Origin: CAYJAD01 sp964369995
GTDB lineage: Bacteria; Desulfobacterota; Desulfovibrionia; Desulfovibrionales; Desulfovibrionaceae
DNA: 22,422 bases
Assembly (NCBI GenBank): GCA_964369995.1
Contig: CAYJHH010000035.1
Location: 1 to 22,422, forward strand
Direction of reading: 5' to 3'
The position numbers and the translations under genes are program-made. How positions within the stretch are numbered: the first letter of the stretch is position 1; each line of letters opens with the position of its first letter. The notes beneath the pieces are model-generated. The model was not told the DNA's origin. It worked only from the letters and a program-made list of their open reading frames with translations, and made no database searches. Positions 16,975-22,422 of the stretch are shown in pieces.

Positions 16975-17415
16975 TTAAAAAGACACATTAAGCGCGGCGA
17001 GTTCATCGGAAACATCTTCAGTGACCAGACTGTCAAACTTCGCTTGATCCCAAATTTCAAACTTACCATTAAGACCTACCAACATGATATCCTTGGTAAG
17101 GTTACCTGCACGCATGAGGGGTTGCGGTAAACGCACCCGCCCCTGTGCATCGGGGATAAGTTCTTCTGCAAGACCAAGCGTTTTCGTGATAAAGTTGCCT
17201 ACTGCTCTGGAAGGGCTTTTTATGGAAGCAAGTTGAGCGCGAAGAATTTGCCACTCGTCTGGCATGTAAGCCACGAGTTTGTCGTAGATGAGCGTGAGAA
17301 CAAACCCCCCAGAGGTGGAGCACGAAGCAAGAGCCTCCCTGTATTCCACAGGGAGCATAAGTCGGCCTTTTGCATCAAGGCTACGACAAGAACTCTTAAA
17401 GTATACCGTCTCCAC
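16975..17415 (-). CDS. mraZ: Transcriptional regulator MraZ
   Basis: MraZ is an AbrB-fold DNA-binding protein that forms ring oligomers and represses its own dcw operon in the bacteria where it has been studied. The 146-residue product has two half-domains, each with the DxxGR motif: SLDAKGRLMLP near 12-22 and PDAQGRVRLP near 88-97. Length is normal. The start must be GTG 17415 or something downstream, because an in-frame TGA lies two codons upstream of it; the N-terminus METVYFKSSCRSLDAKGR aligns with the family at this point. The start codon itself lies in the sixth GTGG repeat of the putative operator, so repression and translation signals overlap. It is the first gene of the cluster and divergent from pyk. 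Confidence 0.95.
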   Translation of the reverse strand: METVYFKSSCRSLDAKGRLMLPVEYREALASCSTSGGFVLTLIYDKLVAYMPDEWQILRAQLASIKSPSRAVGNFITKTLGLAEELIPDAQGRVRLPQPLMRAGNLTKDIMLVGLNGKFEIWDQAKFDSLVTEDVSDELAALNVSF

Positions 17416-17466
17416 TTTTCACCACCATTTACCACGTTTCTCCCCTTATGCCCCACATTTTCCCAC
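17412..17466 (-). promoter_or_regulatory. MraZ operator: six GTGG-type repeats with about 10-base period
   Basis: On the minus strand, GTGGG (17466-17462), GTGGGG (17456-17451), AGGGG (17446-17442), GTGG (17435-17432), GTGG (17425-17422) and GTGG (17415-17412) follow each other at steps of 10, 10, 11, 10 and 10 bases, one per helical turn. Published MraZ sites in E. coli are TGGG-type direct repeats with 5-base spacers ahead of mraZ, the same period. The array lies between -35 and -10 and continues to the start codon, which suits autorepression. Presence of the repeats is directly visible; binding by MraZ is inferred. Confidence 0.8.
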
Positions 17467-17473
17467 CTGTCAA
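17445..17473 (-). promoter_or_regulatory. mraZ (dcw operon) promoter
   Basis: A perfect -35 TTGACA (17473-17468) is followed by a 17-base spacer and CATAAG (17450-17445) as -10, 4 of 6 to consensus. Transcription would start near 17438, leaving a leader of about 23 bases. The first two GTGG repeats occupy the spacer and the third overlaps the -10, so bound MraZ would block RNA polymerase. Confidence 0.75.
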
Positions 17474-17538
17474 CACAGCCAAAAGTAAATTCTCACGGAA
17501 AACATTTGGTATTTATGGCGGCGCTGAAAAAAATAACT

Positions 17539-17557
17539 TAATTATTTTAAATAATTA
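17539..17557. repeat. Perfect 9-base AT-rich dyad around one central base
   Basis: TAATTATTT (17539-17547) and AAATAATTA (17549-17557) are exact reverse complements around a central T. It lies about 66 bases upstream of the mraZ -35 and 172 bases before the pyk -35. It may be a regulator site, or simply an AT-rich UP-like or curved segment; a perfect 9-base arm is more than expected by chance at one point, but AT-rich DNA makes such dyads commoner. Confidence 0.45.
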
Positions 17558-17638
17558 TAAATAGAGAAGAAAAATAGTGAGATTTCTTACTCATGGTGGA
17601 AGAGAACCCCACACAAAGGCGTCTTGCCCTCCTCAACG

Positions 17639-17658
17639 GGGATGCAAAGGGATGCAAA
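17639..17658. repeat. Tandem decamer upstream of pyk
   Basis: GGGATGCAAA occurs twice back to back (17639-17648 and 17649-17658), followed by the partly similar GGGAGAAATG. Exact 10-base spacing puts both copies on the same helix face, about 70-90 bases before the pyk -35, where an activator site would be expected. Function is unknown. Confidence 0.45.
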
Positions 17659-17728
17659 AGGGAGAAATGTGGTAAAGTATGCAAGAAAAGAAAGCAAAAA
17701 CATTTTTTATTCTCTGAACACAATTTTC

Positions 17729-17757
17729 TTGAAAAGTGTACCCGTTCAAGCTATCTT
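17729..17757 (+). promoter_or_regulatory. pyk operon promoter
   Basis: TTGAAA (17729-17734) and TATCTT (17752-17757) are separated by 17 bases, each close to the sigma70 consensus. Transcription would start near 17764, about 99 bases before the pyk ATG. A dyad CTTGAA/TTCAAG (17728-17733 and 17745-17750) overlaps the -35 and spacer and could be an operator. Confidence 0.6.
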
Positions 17758-17765
17758 ACGGCAAA

Positions 17766-17798
17766 GAGATTATGTCTTTTGCTGCATATAGACATCTC
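17766..17798 (+). other. Possible hairpin in the pyk leader
   Basis: GAGAT...GTCT (17766-17777 with a three-base bulge) can pair with AGAC-ATCTC (17790-17798) across a short loop. An alternative pairing of GCAAAGA (17761-17767) with TCTTTTGC (17776-17783) would exclude it. No terminator-like T tract follows, so this is at most a weak structural candidate. Confidence 0.2.
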
Positions 17799-17862
17799 CT
17801 TGCTTAGCATTTTGCGCAGAGCGCTTCATCTATTTTAAAACACATCTTACATAGGATATTGC

Positions 17863-19281
17863 ATGAAAACTAAAATCATTGCCACCATTGGCCCTGCCTC
17901 CAATTCAAAAGAAAAAATCATTGAATTAGCACTGGCTGGAGTGAGAATTTTCCGCTTAAACTTCTCCCATGGAGATGCTTCTATGTTTGTGGATATTATT
18001 AAAAATATTCGTGACGCAGAGGTAGTAACCAAGATTCCTCTCACCATTATGCAAGATCTTTCCGGCCCTAAAATCCGTCTTGGCACCTTACAAGGTGAGG
18101 GTAGCATCACCGTGACCAAAGGGATGAAGCTTTTACTTGGCCCCACAGCCAAGTACACTGAAGAGTTGCCCTATTTGCCCTTTGACCATGATATTATTTT
18201 GGAAAGCTTGGTACCTAATGACCGTTTAGTGCTAGCCGATGGGGGCTTACAGTTTCATGTGACCGAAAAACGTAGCGATGACCTTATTATACTTGAAGCC
18301 AATAACGAAGGTTTAATCACCTCTCGTAAAGGTCTTGCTTTGCCGGGTAAAGCCACCAAGGTGCCGGCGCTCACAGAAAAAGACCGCAAGGACTTAGCCC
18401 AAGGCCTTATTCTTGGCGTGGACGCAGTGGCTATTTCTTACGTGCAAACTCCGGAAGATGTAATTGAAACCAAAAATATTATTTTAGCCGCCGGTAAAAA
18501 CATCCCCGTGGTGGTAAAGCTTGAACGCCAAGGTGCTGTGGATAGATTAGATGAAATTTTACGCGAAGCTGACATTGTTATGGTGGCTCGCGGCGACCTT
18601 GGTGTGGAATGCCCACTCCCCATGCTGCCCGGCATCCAAAAGCGCATCATTCGCGCCTGCAATAAAGCAGCAAAGCCCGTTATTGTGGCAACACAAATGC
18701 TTCTTTCCATGGTAAACAGCCCTGCTCCCACCCGCGCTGAAACCACCGACGTGGCCAATGCTGTGCTTGACGGAGCAGATTGCGTTATGCTTTCCGAAGA
18801 AACAGCTATGGGTAATTTCCCTGTGGAAACTGTTGCCTACATGCGCGAAATTACCAAACAAGCCGAAAGTCTCATCGTTGAGCGCCATAAACTTAAAGAG
18901 CCTTCTGAAGAAAAGGGTATTGCAGAATTTTTAGCCTATTCAGCATGCTTGCTTGCGGAAAAATCTAAAGCTGTGGCCATTGTATCTCACAGCATGAGCG
19001 GCTCTTCCGCCAGACAATTATCTGCATGCCGCCCACCACAACAAGTCTATGGCTTAACCCCAGAAATAGAAGCTCTTAAAGCACTCAACTTCTCTTGGGG
19101 CGTGACGCCTGTGCTTATTGATACCCCTGCCGAAGAGCAAAGCCACACGGGACGCTGCGAAAACTTTATTCTTAATAATGCCGTTTTCCATCCGGGAGAT
19201 CGTATGGTCATAACTGCAGGCCAAGCCCAAAGAGGTGGCAGACGCCGCGGTACCAACCTTGTAAAAATATTCTGGAAGTAA
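17863..19281 (+). CDS. pyk: Pyruvate kinase
   Basis: Pyruvate kinase transfers phosphate from phosphoenolpyruvate to ADP, giving pyruvate and ATP, the last step of glycolysis. The 472-residue protein shows KIIATIGPAS (4-13), RLNFSHG (31-37) with the substrate Arg and Asn, QDLSGPKIRLG (64-74), the catalytic Lys219 in VVVKLER where most relatives read KIE, the metal-binding MVARGDLGVE (240-249), and PTRAETTDVANAVLDG (289-304). Length matches the short bacterial type without a C-terminal PEP-utilising extension. ATG 17863 is preceded by TAGGAT at a proper distance. It is divergent from mraZ and probably co-transcribed with the next two genes. Confidence 0.97.
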   Translation: MKTKIIATIGPASNSKEKIIELALAGVRIFRLNFSHGDASMFVDIIKNIRDAEVVTKIPLTIMQDLSGPKIRLGTLQGEGSITVTKGMKLLLGPTAKYTEELPYLPFDHDIILESLVPNDRLVLADGGLQFHVTEKRSDDLIILEANNEGLITSRKGLALPGKATKVPALTEKDRKDLAQGLILGVDAVAISYVQTPEDVIETKNIILAAGKNIPVVVKLERQGAVDRLDEILREADIVMVARGDLGVECPLPMLPGIQKRIIRACNKAAKPVIVATQMLLSMVNSPAPTRAETTDVANAVLDGADCVMLSEETAMGNFPVETVAYMREITKQAESLIVERHKLKEPSEEKGIAEFLAYSACLLAEKSKAVAIVSHSMSGSSARQLSACRPPQQVYGLTPEIEALKALNFSWGVTPVLIDTPAEEQSHTGRCENFILNNAVFHPGDRMVITAGQAQRGGRRRGTNLVKIFWK

Positions 19282-19285
19282 ATTT

Positions 19286-20293
19286 ATGGCACGTAAAAAC
19301 TCTGCACATGTCCCTAATAATATTACGGAACAATACTATCAAATTAGTATTGAAGTATTGGATTCTTTTCCTAAATATAGGCTGCCCATTAATCTTTTCA
19401 CCTTCAATGAAGAGATTGCTGTTTTGCAGCCTTATAGCCGCCCAGACCAAAGGCTTAGTAATGAACAGGTAGAAGAAATCCATGCTTTGTGCAATGAAGG
19501 TATGCTTTTTGTTTCACGCTCAGACTTTCCTATCTACTCTAAGCATATAGTGAAGCAATTGGACCTTATTTTACAAGACCCCAATTTAACTAATCCTGAA
19601 GTGGCAGATCTTTGCATCCTCTCCATCACACAGCACTTCACCACGTTTAGTGACAGCCCCGTTAAGGGTACCTTTACGCCGCTGTATGAAGCGCTCATGG
19701 CATTGACCGAGTGGATTTGGCAAGATAAATTTAGAATAAAGACCTTCCTGCGTCGACTGCCCATTGGCTACTCCCACGCCAACCACGCTTTCATCTCCAT
19801 GATTATTGGTACTTGGCTGTGGTTTGAGAGTGAAGCGGAGGCCAATGTAACGCGCCGCGGGCTGGATAAAGTAGCTCTGGCTTTTCTTTTGCACGATATT
19901 GGCATGGCTAAAATCCCTGCCTTTATCTTGCAAAGAGCCACCAAACTTTCTTCAGAAGATCAAGGCAAGGTGCGCGCGCACCCAACCTTAAGTTATAAAA
20001 TCATGCAAAAGCTTGATCTTGCCTTTGATGAATTGGCCCATTGTATAATGGAACATCATGAAAGACTTGATGGATCAGGCTACCCCCAAGGAATTAAAGG
20101 GAATCAAATCAGCAAATTTGGCAGAATGTGTGCTGTAGTAGATGCCTTTAGCTCCATGATTGCCGAGCGTCCGCACGCCGCCGTCAAACCATTAGAACAA
20201 GCTGCCATTGAACTTGTGGGGGACGATACACGCTTTGATAAAGCCTATAGTGGCAAAATACTTCTTGCCATTAAAACAGACCAATTTGGATAA
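19286..20293 (+). CDS. HD-GYP domain protein (putative cyclic-di-GMP phosphodiesterase)
   Basis: The 335-residue soluble protein ends in an HD-GYP domain, a metal-dependent phosphohydrolase fold that usually cleaves cyclic-di-GMP. Visible are His164/His167 (SHANH), the HD pair His203-Asp204 in LLHDIGMAKIP, HPTLSYKIM (232-240), EHHERLDGSGYPQG (256-269) with the GYP at 265-267, and VVDAF around Asp286. The usual HDIGK lysine is Met207, and a Lys stands two places later. Residues 1-150 contain no receiver, PAS, GAF or membrane segment that I recognise. The start has GGAAG about eight bases upstream and lies 4 bases after pyk, so the two are likely translated from one mRNA. Family is firm, activity is inferred. 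Confidence 0.85.
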   Translation: MARKNSAHVPNNITEQYYQISIEVLDSFPKYRLPINLFTFNEEIAVLQPYSRPDQRLSNEQVEEIHALCNEGMLFVSRSDFPIYSKHIVKQLDLILQDPNLTNPEVADLCILSITQHFTTFSDSPVKGTFTPLYEALMALTEWIWQDKFRIKTFLRRLPIGYSHANHAFISMIIGTWLWFESEAEANVTRRGLDKVALAFLLHDIGMAKIPAFILQRATKLSSEDQGKVRAHPTLSYKIMQKLDLAFDELAHCIMEHHERLDGSGYPQGIKGNQISKFGRMCAVVDAFSSMIAERPHAAVKPLEQAAIELVGDDTRFDKAYSGKILLAIKTDQFG

Positions 20294-20308
20294 ACTTTAA
20301 ACTTGCAA

Positions 20309-20314
20309 TGAGGT
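20309..20314 (+). promoter_or_regulatory. Ribosome-binding site that fixes the fhs start
   Basis: TGAGGT ends five bases before the ATG at 20320. The in-frame ATG four codons earlier (20308) has no Shine-Dalgarno-like sequence and would itself overlap this site, so the later ATG is preferred. Confidence 0.65.
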
Positions 20315-20319
20315 TATGT

Positions 20320-22092
20320 ATGAACCTTGACCCCACGCAGCATGCAGATTGGGAGCTTGCAGCCCATGCAGAAAGCCGCATGGCTCCCATCACGCAGATA
20401 GCGAAAAATATGGGCCTTGAAGAACAAGAGCTCTTGCCCTATGGGCACCATATGGGAAAAATTGACTATCAAAAAACCTTACAACGTCTTCAATCCCAAC
20501 CCAACGGTAAATATATTATTGTGACAGCCATAACCCCCACGCCCTTAGGGGAAGGCAAATCCACCACCACCATTGGCCTCACCCAAGGTTTTGGCAAAAG
20601 AGGCAAAAAAGCCTCTGCTGCCATACGCCAACCTTCCGGCGGCCCCACCATGGGGGTAAAAGGCTCTGCCGCCGGCGGCGGACTTTCACAATGTATTCCC
20701 CTTACACCGTATTCGCTGGGTTTCACCGGCGATATCAATGCCGTCATGAATGCGCATAACCTATCCATGACAGCGCTCACAGCGCGCATGCAACATGAGC
20801 GCAATTATGACGATGAAAAGCTCGAAAGCCTCTCGGGTATGAAACGCCTAAACATTGACCCCACTCGCGTAAGCATGGGCTGGGTCATGGATTTTTGTTG
20901 CCAATCTTTGCGTAATATCATCATTGGCATCGACAATGGCAATAAAAGTAATGGCATTATGATGCAATCGCATTTTGACATTGCCGTGGCCTCAGAAGTT
21001 ATGGCTATTTTGTCCATAAGCAAAGATTTAGCAGATTTACGCCAGCGAATGGGTAAAATCATCATGGCCTATGATCGCTCAGGTAAGCCCGTCACCACCG
21101 AAGACCTACGTGTAGCCGGTGCCATGACAGCTTGGATGGTAGAGGCCATTAAGCCTAACCTTATTCAAACCATGGAAGGCCAGCCCGTACTTGTGCATGC
21201 CGGACCTTTTGCCAATATAGCCATTGGGCAAAGTTCTGTTATTGCAGACTTTATAGGCGTAAAATGCAGTGAGTACCATATCACTGAAGCCGGTTTTGGC
21301 TCTGATATTGGCTATGAAAAATTCTGGAACCTCAAATGCCGCGCCAGTGGGCTTACCCCCGATGCCGCCGTCATTGTGGCCACCATTCGCGCTTTGAAAA
21401 ATCATGGAGGTATCCCCTCCCCCGCACCCGGTCGCCCCTTGCCCGAAGCTTACAAAAAAGAAGATGTGGGCGCTGTGGAACGCGGTTGCAGTAATCTTTT
21501 GCATCATATCAACATTGTGAAAAGCTCCGGCGTACCTGCTGTGGTGTGCATCAATGCCTTTGCCACCGATACCCCGGCGGAAATAGCCAAGGTGCGCGAA
21601 ATTTGCGAAAAAGCCGGTGCACGTGTGGCCGTGTCCACCCATTGGCAACATGGCGGCGAAGGAGCCCTTGAGCTCACCGATGCCGTCATAGAAGCCTGCC
21701 AAGAGCCGGTCAACTTCCGCTATTTATATGATGAAAAAACATCCTTTTGTGAACGCATTGAGCGCATAGCCTGGGAAGTTTACGGCGCCGAAGGCGTGGA
21801 ATACTCCCAAGAAGCACGCAATAAAATGAACGACTTACAAGCCTTACCCAACGCGCATGAACTGGGCGTTTGTATGGTAAAAACCCAATACTCCCTCTCA
21901 GATATACCCAGTAAAAAAGGTGTACCTGAACGCTGGAAGCTCTATGTGCGCGATATGCTACACTTTGGCGGCGCAGGACTGGTGGCACCCGTGGCAGGAG
22001 ATATCATGCTCATGCCAGGCACAGGCTCCGCTCCCTCCTTCCGCAATATAGACGTGGATACAGAAACTGGTAAAGTATCAGGATTATTTTAA
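20320..22092 (+). CDS. fhs: Formate-tetrahydrofolate ligase (10-formyl-THF synthetase)
   Basis: The enzyme joins formate to tetrahydrofolate with ATP, giving 10-formyl-THF for purine and other one-carbon needs, and in some anaerobes runs in the Wood-Ljungdahl methyl branch. The 590-residue protein has ELLPYGHHMGKID (37-49), the nucleotide loop TPTPLGEGKSTTTIGL (72-87), RQPSGGPTMGVKGSAAGGG (103-121), FTGDINAV, and HAGPFANIAIGQSS, which together identify FTHFS. Length fits monofunctional bacterial enzymes; no FolD domain is fused. It follows the HD-GYP gene by 26 bases and is followed by a strong hairpin, so it appears to close the operon. The direction of the reaction in this organism cannot be told from the sequence. 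Confidence 0.97.
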   Translation: MNLDPTQHADWELAAHAESRMAPITQIAKNMGLEEQELLPYGHHMGKIDYQKTLQRLQSQPNGKYIIVTAITPTPLGEGKSTTTIGLTQGFGKRGKKASAAIRQPSGGPTMGVKGSAAGGGLSQCIPLTPYSLGFTGDINAVMNAHNLSMTALTARMQHERNYDDEKLESLSGMKRLNIDPTRVSMGWVMDFCCQSLRNIIIGIDNGNKSNGIMMQSHFDIAVASEVMAILSISKDLADLRQRMGKIIMAYDRSGKPVTTEDLRVAGAMTAWMVEAIKPNLIQTMEGQPVLVHAGPFANIAIGQSSVIADFIGVKCSEYHITEAGFGSDIGYEKFWNLKCRASGLTPDAAVIVATIRALKNHGGIPSPAPGRPLPEAYKKEDVGAVERGCSNLLHHINIVKSSGVPAVVCINAFATDTPAEIAKVREICEKAGARVAVSTHWQHGGEGALELTDAVIEACQEPVNFRYLYDEKTSFCERIERIAWEVYGAEGVEYSQEARNKMNDLQALPNAHELGVCMVKTQYSLSDIPSKKGVPERWKLYVRDMLHFGGAGLVAPVAGDIMLMPGTGSAPSFRNIDVDTETGKVSGLF

Positions 22093-22119
22093 TTTAAATA
22101 CTTTTTAATTTACATTTTA

Positions 22120-22159
22120 CTGGGGGAAAACCTTTTCTGAAGAAAAGTTTTTCCCCCAG
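22120..22159 (+). terminator. Strong hairpin after fhs, probable terminator
   Basis: Arms CTGGGGGAAAA (22120-22130) and TTTTCCCCCAG (22149-22159) pair perfectly; inside them CTTTTC (22132-22137) pairs with GAAAAG (22142-22147) after one mismatch, leaving a four-base loop. It starts 28 bases after the fhs stop codon. The T run is inside the stem and ACCCCCTTTCC follows, so it is not a classic hairpin plus U-tract; position and strength still make termination or 3'-end protection the likeliest role. Confidence 0.65.
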
Positions 22160-22217
22160 ACCCCCTTTCCAAAAAACTTTCATGGCGAACTCACTCTTTC
22201 TTTGGATAGAAATCTCG

Positions 22218-22283
22218 TCCGCACACCATCTTACAAGATGTTCATGCGGAAACAAGCTACATTTCATGTAATGTTTCGTCCGC
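22218..22283 (+). other. Core with competing hairpins
   Basis: CGTCCGC occurs twice (22216-22222 and 22277-22283). GCGGA (22246-22250) lies between them and can pair with either copy: TCCGCA/TGCGGA (22218-22223 with 22245-22250), reinforced by CATCTT/AAGATG (22227-22232 with 22235-22240), or with the right copy, around ACATT/AATGT (22259-22263 with 22270-22274). The pairings are mutually exclusive. No known riboswitch or RNA family was recognised. Confidence 0.3.
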
Positions 22284-22303
22284 TATGGGTTTTTTTGAGG
22301 GGG

Positions 22304-22343
22304 TTTGGGGGAACTTTTTTTTTCTAAAAAAAGTTCCCCCAAA
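22304..22343 (-). terminator. Second strong hairpin, facing the opposite way
   Basis: Positions 22304-22321 (T3 G5 AAC T7) and 22326-22343 are perfect reverse complements, an 18-base stem with a four-base loop. By its similarity to the hairpin after fhs, with CCCCCT and an A run following on the minus strand, it reads as the minus-strand counterpart. It lies 28 bases before a plus-strand ATG, so as a terminator it would act on antisense transcription entering from the right; alternatively it is just the right end of an inverted repeat. Confidence 0.45.
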
Positions 22344-22371
22344 AAATAACCTTCAATCCAAAAAGGCTTTC

Positions 22372-22422
22372 ATGTTAGAATTTGTTATTTTTGCATCTGG
22401 TGCTTTAATAATGGTATTAGAA
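22372..22422 (+). CDS. N-terminus of a membrane protein, possibly a spermidine-synthase-like fused transporter (cut by window edge)
   Basis: ATG 22372, with AAGG about seven bases upstream, opens a frame that continues to the right edge for 17 codons. The peptide MLEFVIFASGALIMVLE is a hydrophobic segment ending in Glu. This resembles the beginning of bacterial membrane proteins with a spermidine-synthase-like domain, whose first helix typically ends in a similar LE followed by a GSR-type motif, but the diagnostic part is outside the window. That a gene starts here is fairly likely; its family is a guess. Confidence 0.45.
   Translation, partial: MLEFVIFASGALIMVLE

Larger units (their letters stand above)
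17416..17862. other. Divergent mraZ/pyk intergenic region (447 bases)
   Basis: This stretch holds no gene I can support. An 81-codon frame at 17593-17838 has no recognisable motifs, a poor start context, and runs through the pyk promoter. From left to right it contains the mraZ operator and promoter, an AT-rich block with a perfect dyad (17539-17557), a tandem decamer (17639-17658), the pyk promoter (17729-17757) and the pyk leader of about 100 bases. Confidence 0.8.
22120..22343. repeat. Inverted-repeat unit of about 224 bases between fhs and the next gene
   Basis: The left end (22120-22185) and the reverse complement of the right end (22343-22282) share a common plan: a G5/C5 hairpin with A/T inner stem, then CCCCCT, an A6-A7 run with C, then CAT(G/A)GCG. 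They therefore form imperfect terminal inverted repeats of about 60 bases around a structured core of about 95 bases. No open reading frame of note is inside. It may be a pair of oppositely facing terminators or a small MITE- or REP-like repeat. No target-site duplication is evident. Confidence 0.5.

Noticed and set aside
17463..17528. Possible second gene or small RNA upstream of mraZ
   Set aside because: Apart from the -35 and first repeat I see no start, stop, hairpin or terminator combination to support a transcript of its own.
17593..17838. 81-codon plus-strand frame in the mraZ-pyk intergenic region
   Set aside because: It has no recognisable motif, its composition is Lys/Cys-rich as expected from AT-rich noncoding DNA, it lacks a convincing ribosome site, and it runs straight through the pyk promoter.
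21106..21702. 198-codon minus-strand frame opposite fhs
   Set aside because: It is a shadow of the strongly conserved fhs coding frame; the translation has no domain I recognise, and fhs motifs occupy the same bases.
1..22422. CRISPR arrays, tRNA or rRNA genes, insertion sequences, integrase or prophage genes
   Set aside because: None seen. Coding density is high with conserved housekeeping genes throughout and no spaced repeats of CRISPR type.

Overview
The window carries a nearly complete division and cell wall (dcw) cluster on the minus strand, a divergent three-gene metabolic and signalling operon on the plus strand, and a structured intergenic region at the right edge. Gene order, a transpeptidase with a C-terminal PASTA domain, a meso-diaminopimelate-type MurE, and pyruvate kinase divergent from mraZ all point to a Gram-negative sulfate-reducer-type bacterium of the Desulfovibrionales (Desulfovibrio and relatives). 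This is inferred from gene order and protein motifs. The base composition looks moderate, not high in GC, so this would be one of the lower-GC relatives. I cannot name a species.

Positions 1-17415 (minus strand, read from right to left) are mraZ, rsmH, ftsL, ftsI, murE, murF, mraY, murD, ftsW, murG, murC, a 158-base AT-rich gap, then murB, ftsQ, ftsA and ftsZ (cut by the left edge). From mraZ to murC the genes are separated by at most 21 bases or overlap. They include two TAATG stop/start overlaps (rsmH/ftsL and murD/ftsW) and two overlaps of 10-11 bases (murE/murF and murF/mraY); murB/ftsQ overlap by 10 bases after the gap. Together they make cytoplasmic UDP-MurNAc-pentapeptide (MurB to MurF), lipid I and lipid II (MraY, MurG), septal glycan polymerase and transpeptidase (FtsW, FtsI), and the divisome scaffold (FtsL, FtsQ, FtsA, FtsZ). 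No ddl gene is present in the cluster.

Positions 17416-17862 are a 447-base divergent control region. The mraZ promoter (TTGACA, 17 bases, CATAAG) is overlaid by six GTGG-type repeats spaced about 10 bases apart, the expected form of a MraZ autoregulatory operator; the last copy contains the GTG start codon of mraZ. The other side holds a good sigma70-type pyk promoter. Between them lie a perfect AT-rich dyad and a tandem decamer.

Positions 17863-22092 (plus strand) hold pyk, an HD-GYP domain protein and fhs (formate-tetrahydrofolate ligase), with 4- and 26-base gaps, so probably one operon. The strong hairpin after fhs begins a roughly 224-base inverted-repeat unit (22120-22343). A new plus-strand gene encoding a hydrophobic N-terminus starts at 22372 and leaves the window.

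Most of this is conserved housekeeping DNA. I found no mobile element, CRISPR array, RNA gene or obvious novel defence or biosynthetic system. The items most worth a second look are the six-copy MraZ-type operator running into the start codon, the inverted-repeat unit after fhs, the linkage of an atypical HD-GYP protein to pyk and fhs, the gap that splits murC from murB, and the long basic tails on the membrane divisome proteins.
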